Source: CAIQPS01 sp964631965 (GTDB lineage Bacteria; Actinomycetota; Thermoleophilia; RBG-16-64-13). Taken from it: 8,363 nucleotides of DNA. The position numbers were made by a program, and so were the translations under genes. The DNA lies in the NCBI GenBank assembly GCA_964631965.1, contig CAZWAR010000108.1, positions 1-8,363 of the forward strand, given 5' to 3'. Below the pieces are notes generated by a model, which did not search any database, had not been told where the DNA came from, and saw only the letters and a list, made by a program, of their open reading frames with translations. Positions 6,363-8,363 of the stretch are shown piece after piece. How positions within the stretch are numbered: the stretch's first letter is position 1; every line of letters begins with the position of its first letter.

Positions 6363-6902
6363 TCATTGTCTCTGAACCGGTACCGACGGGAAGTTGACAG
6401 GATTGTGGCCGATCCCGGCGAGCAGGGCGTTGAACTCCTCCTCGGTGGAGAAGATCCGGCTCAGTGCGCTGTCGGTCAACTGCCTCAACTTGACGTATGA
6501 CTGCAGGTCTTGTCGGTCGCCGTCGAACCTTTTCTTGTAGGTGCAGGCTGCCCACAAGTCCCCAAGCGCAGCCAGCATCGCGTCGTTGACGGTCCGATAT
6601 TCAGGGCTCGGCTCGGGCGGGAAGAGGGTCCTGAGGGCCTGTTCCTCGGTTGCGATTCCTGCTTGCACCGCATTGACATCGGGGTAGTCGAAGCTGTCGA
6701 TTGTGTCCGCGATCGCCAACAACTGCTGGATTCTTACCGTCAGCCCCAAGATGTTCCAGGCTTCCTTGTAGGCTTCGCGACCCGTGGTAGTCGTGACCGC
6801 GATGGCCGAAGACGGCGGGAGTTCGCTGGTCTCGGCCGGCCGGCTGCAACCGGCGAGGGCCACGAGGAGAGGAGCAACGAGCAGGATCGATAGGTATCGC
6901 AA
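6363..6902 (-). CDS. Small alpha-helical lipoprotein, unknown family
   Basis: This is a 179-residue exported lipoprotein. The signal peptide has an Arg at residue 2, a hydrophobic core of Leu/Val/Ala and the lipobox LAGC, with the lipidated cysteine at 19. After a Thr/Ser/Pro-rich linker (20-42), residues 44-165 are mostly helical (YKEAWNILGLTVRIQQLLAI, LQSYVKLRQLTDSALSRIFS). Two cysteines are present in total (19 and one in WAACTYKK). The start codon is TTG, supported by GAGGTGA about four bases upstream and the signal peptide that begins there. Resemblance to the helical half of the 342-residue lipoprotein in this window is only general. The gene is transcribed alone from a near-consensus promoter about 150 bases upstream. 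I know no family or function. Confidence 0.83.
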   Translation of the reverse strand: MRYLSILLVAPLLVALAGCSRPAETSELPPSSAIAVTTTTGREAYKEAWNILGLTVRIQQLLAIADTIDSFDYPDVNAVQAGIATEEQALRTLFPPEPSPEYRTVNDAMLAALGDLWAACTYKKRFDGDRQDLQSYVKLRQLTDSALSRIFSTEEEFNALLAGIGHNPVNFPSVPVQRQ

Positions 6903-7304
6903 AGCTTCACCTCGTTTGCCCTCGTCCCACGCCGTCTGCGCTGGCGCAGGGTCGGCCGCGAACCCAGGTGTCGAGTGGCTCGCGCCGGACCCTTTCCGGC
7001 AGCCTCGCCGGGCAATATGTGCGGAGGCCGGCAGACCCCTCGTTCAAGTCAAGTATAGGTCGGCAACAAGCACGGTCAACGCTTGGACGGGAAAGGAGAT
7101 AGAGGGTCTCGAAACGCCGCCCCCGTTGTACTCTCGGACGTACCACGCCACTTGCGGACGCCAGCAGTACCCGTGCCTCGCTGCCGCTCACGCGTCCGGG
7201 ACTACCTCACAGCCGACAACCGACTTGACCTTATCAAGCTAGGGTCTACTGGACGGTATTCGAACAGAGCGGTGAGAGTGGAACTGCAGGGGCGTCTCTG
7301 GCGC
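6903..7304. other. 402-base gap holding the lipoprotein promoter
   Basis: The only well-supported element is the leftward promoter at 7052-7079; between it and the lipoprotein start lies a leader of about 140 bases. The right half (7080-7304) follows the toxin gene and has no strong hairpin or convincing gene. The short inverted repeat GGCG/CGCC near 7291-7303 is too weak to call. Confidence 0.5.
7052..7079 (-). promoter_or_regulatory. Near-consensus sigma-70 promoter for the 179-residue lipoprotein
   Basis: On the minus strand, TTGACC (7074-7079) and TATACT (7052-7057) are 16 bases apart, and each hexamer differs from the consensus at one position. It is the best promoter in the window. Transcription should begin near 7045, leaving a leader of about 140 bases before the TTG start at 6902. 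Confidence 0.72.
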
Positions 7305-7601
7305 CTACCCGCGTTCCTCCCAATAGTCGGGGCGCCGGCGATGGTGGGCTATAGCCGTGACATGGATCGTCGTGCCGTCAACCCAGTACAGGATCGAGTA
7401 GGGGAACCGGCCGACGACGCGCTTGCGTGTCTCGCCGAGCAGCACCGGGAAGGCGCATGGATTGTCGACTACGGCGAGGAGCGCCGACTCAACAGCATCA
7501 AGGAACGCGCTTCCGAGTCCGGGCTGTTCGAGGTCATAGAAGACGGCCGCCTCGTTGAGTTCGCGAGAGGCGGCGGGCTCGAACAGCACCTCGTGACTCA
7601 T
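7305..7601 (-). CDS. Type II toxin, RelE/ParE family
   Basis: This 98-residue protein is of normal length for the ParE/RelE fold. It begins with a strand (HEVLFEPAASRELNEAAVFY), followed by the two-helix hairpin (about 11-48), a basic strand RKRVVGRFPYSILYWV (59-74), and the family's typical end IHVTAIAHHRRRPDYWEER (79-97). ParE members poison gyrase and RelE members cleave mRNA on the ribosome. The AIAHxRRxPxYW ending is common in ParE-like toxins paired with short antitoxins of the present type, but the target cannot be read from sequence. Its ATG overlaps the antitoxin stop as ATGA, so the two are translationally coupled, antitoxin first. No residue appears lost, so the toxin may be active. 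Confidence 0.92.
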   Translation of the reverse strand: MSHEVLFEPAASRELNEAAVFYDLEQPGLGSAFLDAVESALLAVVDNPCAFPVLLGETRKRVVGRFPYSILYWVDGTTIHVTAIAHHRRRPDYWEERG

Positions 7602-7822
7602 GTGCGAGTCGCGCGTGCCCTGGCGAACGCTTCGTCCATTCGAATAGGAGTGGACTTGCCCGACTGGAGGTTGACACGCCGGCGCTCAGCCTCCTCCAGC
7701 CAGAGCCGCTCGATATCCGGCTCAGGCAGATCGTCCAAGCTCTCGAGAAGTTCCCGAGCCAGATCGGCCCGGACCGAGGGATCGAGCCGCAGGGCCTCTC
7801 GCTTGATTTCGTCGATAGTCAT
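7598..7822 (-). CDS. Type II antitoxin, addiction-module component (Unstab_antitox type)
   Basis: This 74-residue protein matches the short 'putative addiction module component' antitoxins. The N-terminal half (MTIDEIKREALRLDP and RADLARELLESLDDLPEPD) carries the typical LxxxERxxLaxxLLxSLdd-like pattern. The second half (IERLWLEEAERRRVNLQSGK) has the E-x-E-R-R-x-x-x-x-x-x-G signature, followed by a short flexible end that wraps the toxin. Members neutralise a ParE/RelE toxin and, as a complex, usually repress their own promoter, although this subgroup has no obvious DNA-binding domain. GAGAGAGG lies about 9 bases before the ATG. The stop overlaps the toxin start by four bases. The pair is complete and probably functional in stabilising the locus or in stress response. 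Confidence 0.9.
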   Translation of the reverse strand: MTIDEIKREALRLDPSVRADLARELLESLDDLPEPDIERLWLEEAERRRVNLQSGKSTPIRMDEAFARARATRT

Positions 7823-7852
7823 CGCATCTTACCTCTCTCCGGACTGTGCGCG

Positions 7853-7863
7853 TGATAATCATA
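7853..7863 (-). promoter_or_regulatory. Antitoxin -10 box overlapping a small palindrome
   Basis: TATAAT-like TATGAT (minus strand, 7858-7863) overlaps the odd palindrome TGATAATCA (7853-7861), about 30 bases before the antitoxin start. No good -35 box is seen. An operator overlapping the -10 is what autoregulated toxin-antitoxin pairs use, but the site is short. Confidence 0.4.
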
Positions 7864-7916
7864 CCCTCGACGGCTGACGCAGAGACCAGAACCTCGGTTC
7901 TAACATGGGTTGCACG

Positions 7917-8027
7917 CTACTCGGCGGGGTGGTACCCGACATCGGGCGTCACGAAGTTGTAGTGGGCGATACTGGATTTGAACAGGAGCCGGTAACCATT
8001 CGCGCAGACGTAGACTAGGAATGTTTT
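7917..8027 (-). pseudogene. C-terminal coding fragment, possibly frameshifted end of the edge gene
   Basis: In the frame that ends at TAG 7917-7919, a 36-codon stretch reads like real protein (KTFLVYVCANGYRLLFKSSI, then AHYNFVTPDVGYHPAE), with strongly GC-rich third positions. It has no start codon: the frame closes upstream at a TGA near 8072. It overlaps the end of the neighbouring gene at an A-run (TTTT on the plus strand, 8024-8027). A one-base slip there would fuse it to that gene as KPLKTFLVYV. It may instead be an unrelated remnant. A plus-strand frame from ATG 7905 (37 codons) is also open here but has poorer codon use. Confidence 0.33.
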
Positions 8028-8363
8028 AGTGGTTTCCGGTCGTCGGATTCGCTGACCGGTTCCAGCAAATCATTTTTCACAAGATCAAGGAGGGCTCGAG
8101 TGAGTTGCTCCGCTTGGTCGTCGGTCAAGGTCTCTCCTCGTCTCGCCATGGTCGCTTGAACATCGCTTCCCAGCCTTGTCGCATGCGTTGACTCCAGTTG
8201 TCCGTTCATGATCGCCTTGTTTCTCAATATCCGGGCTCCTGCGAGGTCGATCAAAGCAAATGACCCACGAGGCATAGTCATTACTGTGTTCAAATCCAGT
8301 AGACCCCACCTGGCGGCAAAACGGTAACATGGAATGGCCAACAAGGCGAGGTCTAATGGGCTG
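8015..8363 (-). CDS. C-terminal part of an unrecognised gene cut by the window edge
   Basis: The frame is open from the right edge to a TAG at 8015-8017, 115 codons, so the true start is probably outside the window. An internal TTG (8344) or ATGs could begin it but have no clear ribosome binding site. The visible part has a hydrophobic start (LALLAIPCYRFAARWGLLDL), a mixed middle (RGSFALIDLAGARILRNKAI) and a charged helix (TLTDDQAEQLTRALLDLVKN) near the end. I recognise no family. Third codon positions are clearly less GC-rich than in the neighbouring genes, with codons such as TTG, AGA, GTA and ATA, suggesting acquisition from elsewhere. The last residues (RKPLKHS) follow an A-run where a slip would open a further 36 codons, so the C-terminus may be wrong. 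Confidence 0.5.
   Translation of the reverse strand, partial: SPLDLALLAIPCYRFAARWGLLDLNTVMTMPRGSFALIDLAGARILRNKAIMNGQLESTHATRLGSDVQATMARRGETLTDDQAEQLTRALLDLVKNDLLEPVSESDDRKPLKHS

Noticed and set aside
7225..7252. Plus-strand TTGACC with TACTGG at 16 bases as a promoter
   Set aside because: The -10 match is poor and no plus-strand gene follows it.
7083..7877. Long 264-codon plus-strand frame
   Set aside because: It runs antisense to the well-recognised toxin and antitoxin genes and has no ribosome binding site or family resemblance.
7940..7985. tRNA-like T-arm sequence (TTCAAATCC, minus strand near 7972-7980)
   Set aside because: The flanking bases do not form the required 5-bp T-stem, and no anticodon arm or acceptor pairing is present. 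The bases are explained as codons of the minus-strand fragment ending at 7917.

Overview
This is a GC-rich chromosomal window with GC-rich third codon positions, strong purine Shine-Dalgarno sites, some GTG and TTG starts, and several small lipoprotein genes. That fits an actinobacterial or Chloroflexi-like genome. The assignment is inference: there is no rRNA or other phylogenetic marker here. The one enzyme of central metabolism resembles Re-citrate synthase, which is known mainly from anaerobes and so hints at an anaerobic lineage.

Left part, plus strand (1-3573). A complete stomatin/prohibitin-like SPFH membrane protein (159-1061) is followed by a 342-residue lipoprotein (1186-2214) with an alpha-helical domain and a DUF4352-like beta domain. 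Next is the remnant of a second lipoprotein (2236-2461), whose reading frame breaks just after its lipobox cysteine. A strong hairpin at 2459-2494 closes this block. A GTG-started, 297-residue protein of unknown function follows (2680-3573), with a Lys/Arg-rich disordered N-terminus and an Ala-rich helical body.

Middle (3574-5522). About 280 bases after that gene look like decayed coding sequence broken by stops and a frame change. A near-perfect hairpin (4024-4058) lies between this and the minus-strand DRE-TIM metallolyase of the Re-citrate/homocitrate synthase type (4128-5522).

Right part, minus strand (5657-8363). It holds a 119-residue hypothetical protein with a long, possibly structured leader, a 179-residue lipoprotein behind a near-consensus sigma-70 promoter, and a complete type II toxin-antitoxin pair (antitoxin then ParE/RelE toxin, overlapping as ATGA). 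At the edge is a 5'-truncated gene of less GC-rich codon use whose end may be frameshifted at an A-run.

The genes do not form one evident pathway. The recurring themes are envelope proteins (an SPFH scaffold, two intact lipoproteins and one broken one), a toxin-antitoxin pair and decayed fragments, typical of a lightly constrained accessory stretch around one metabolic gene. I saw no tRNA, rRNA, CRISPR array, transposase or integrase.
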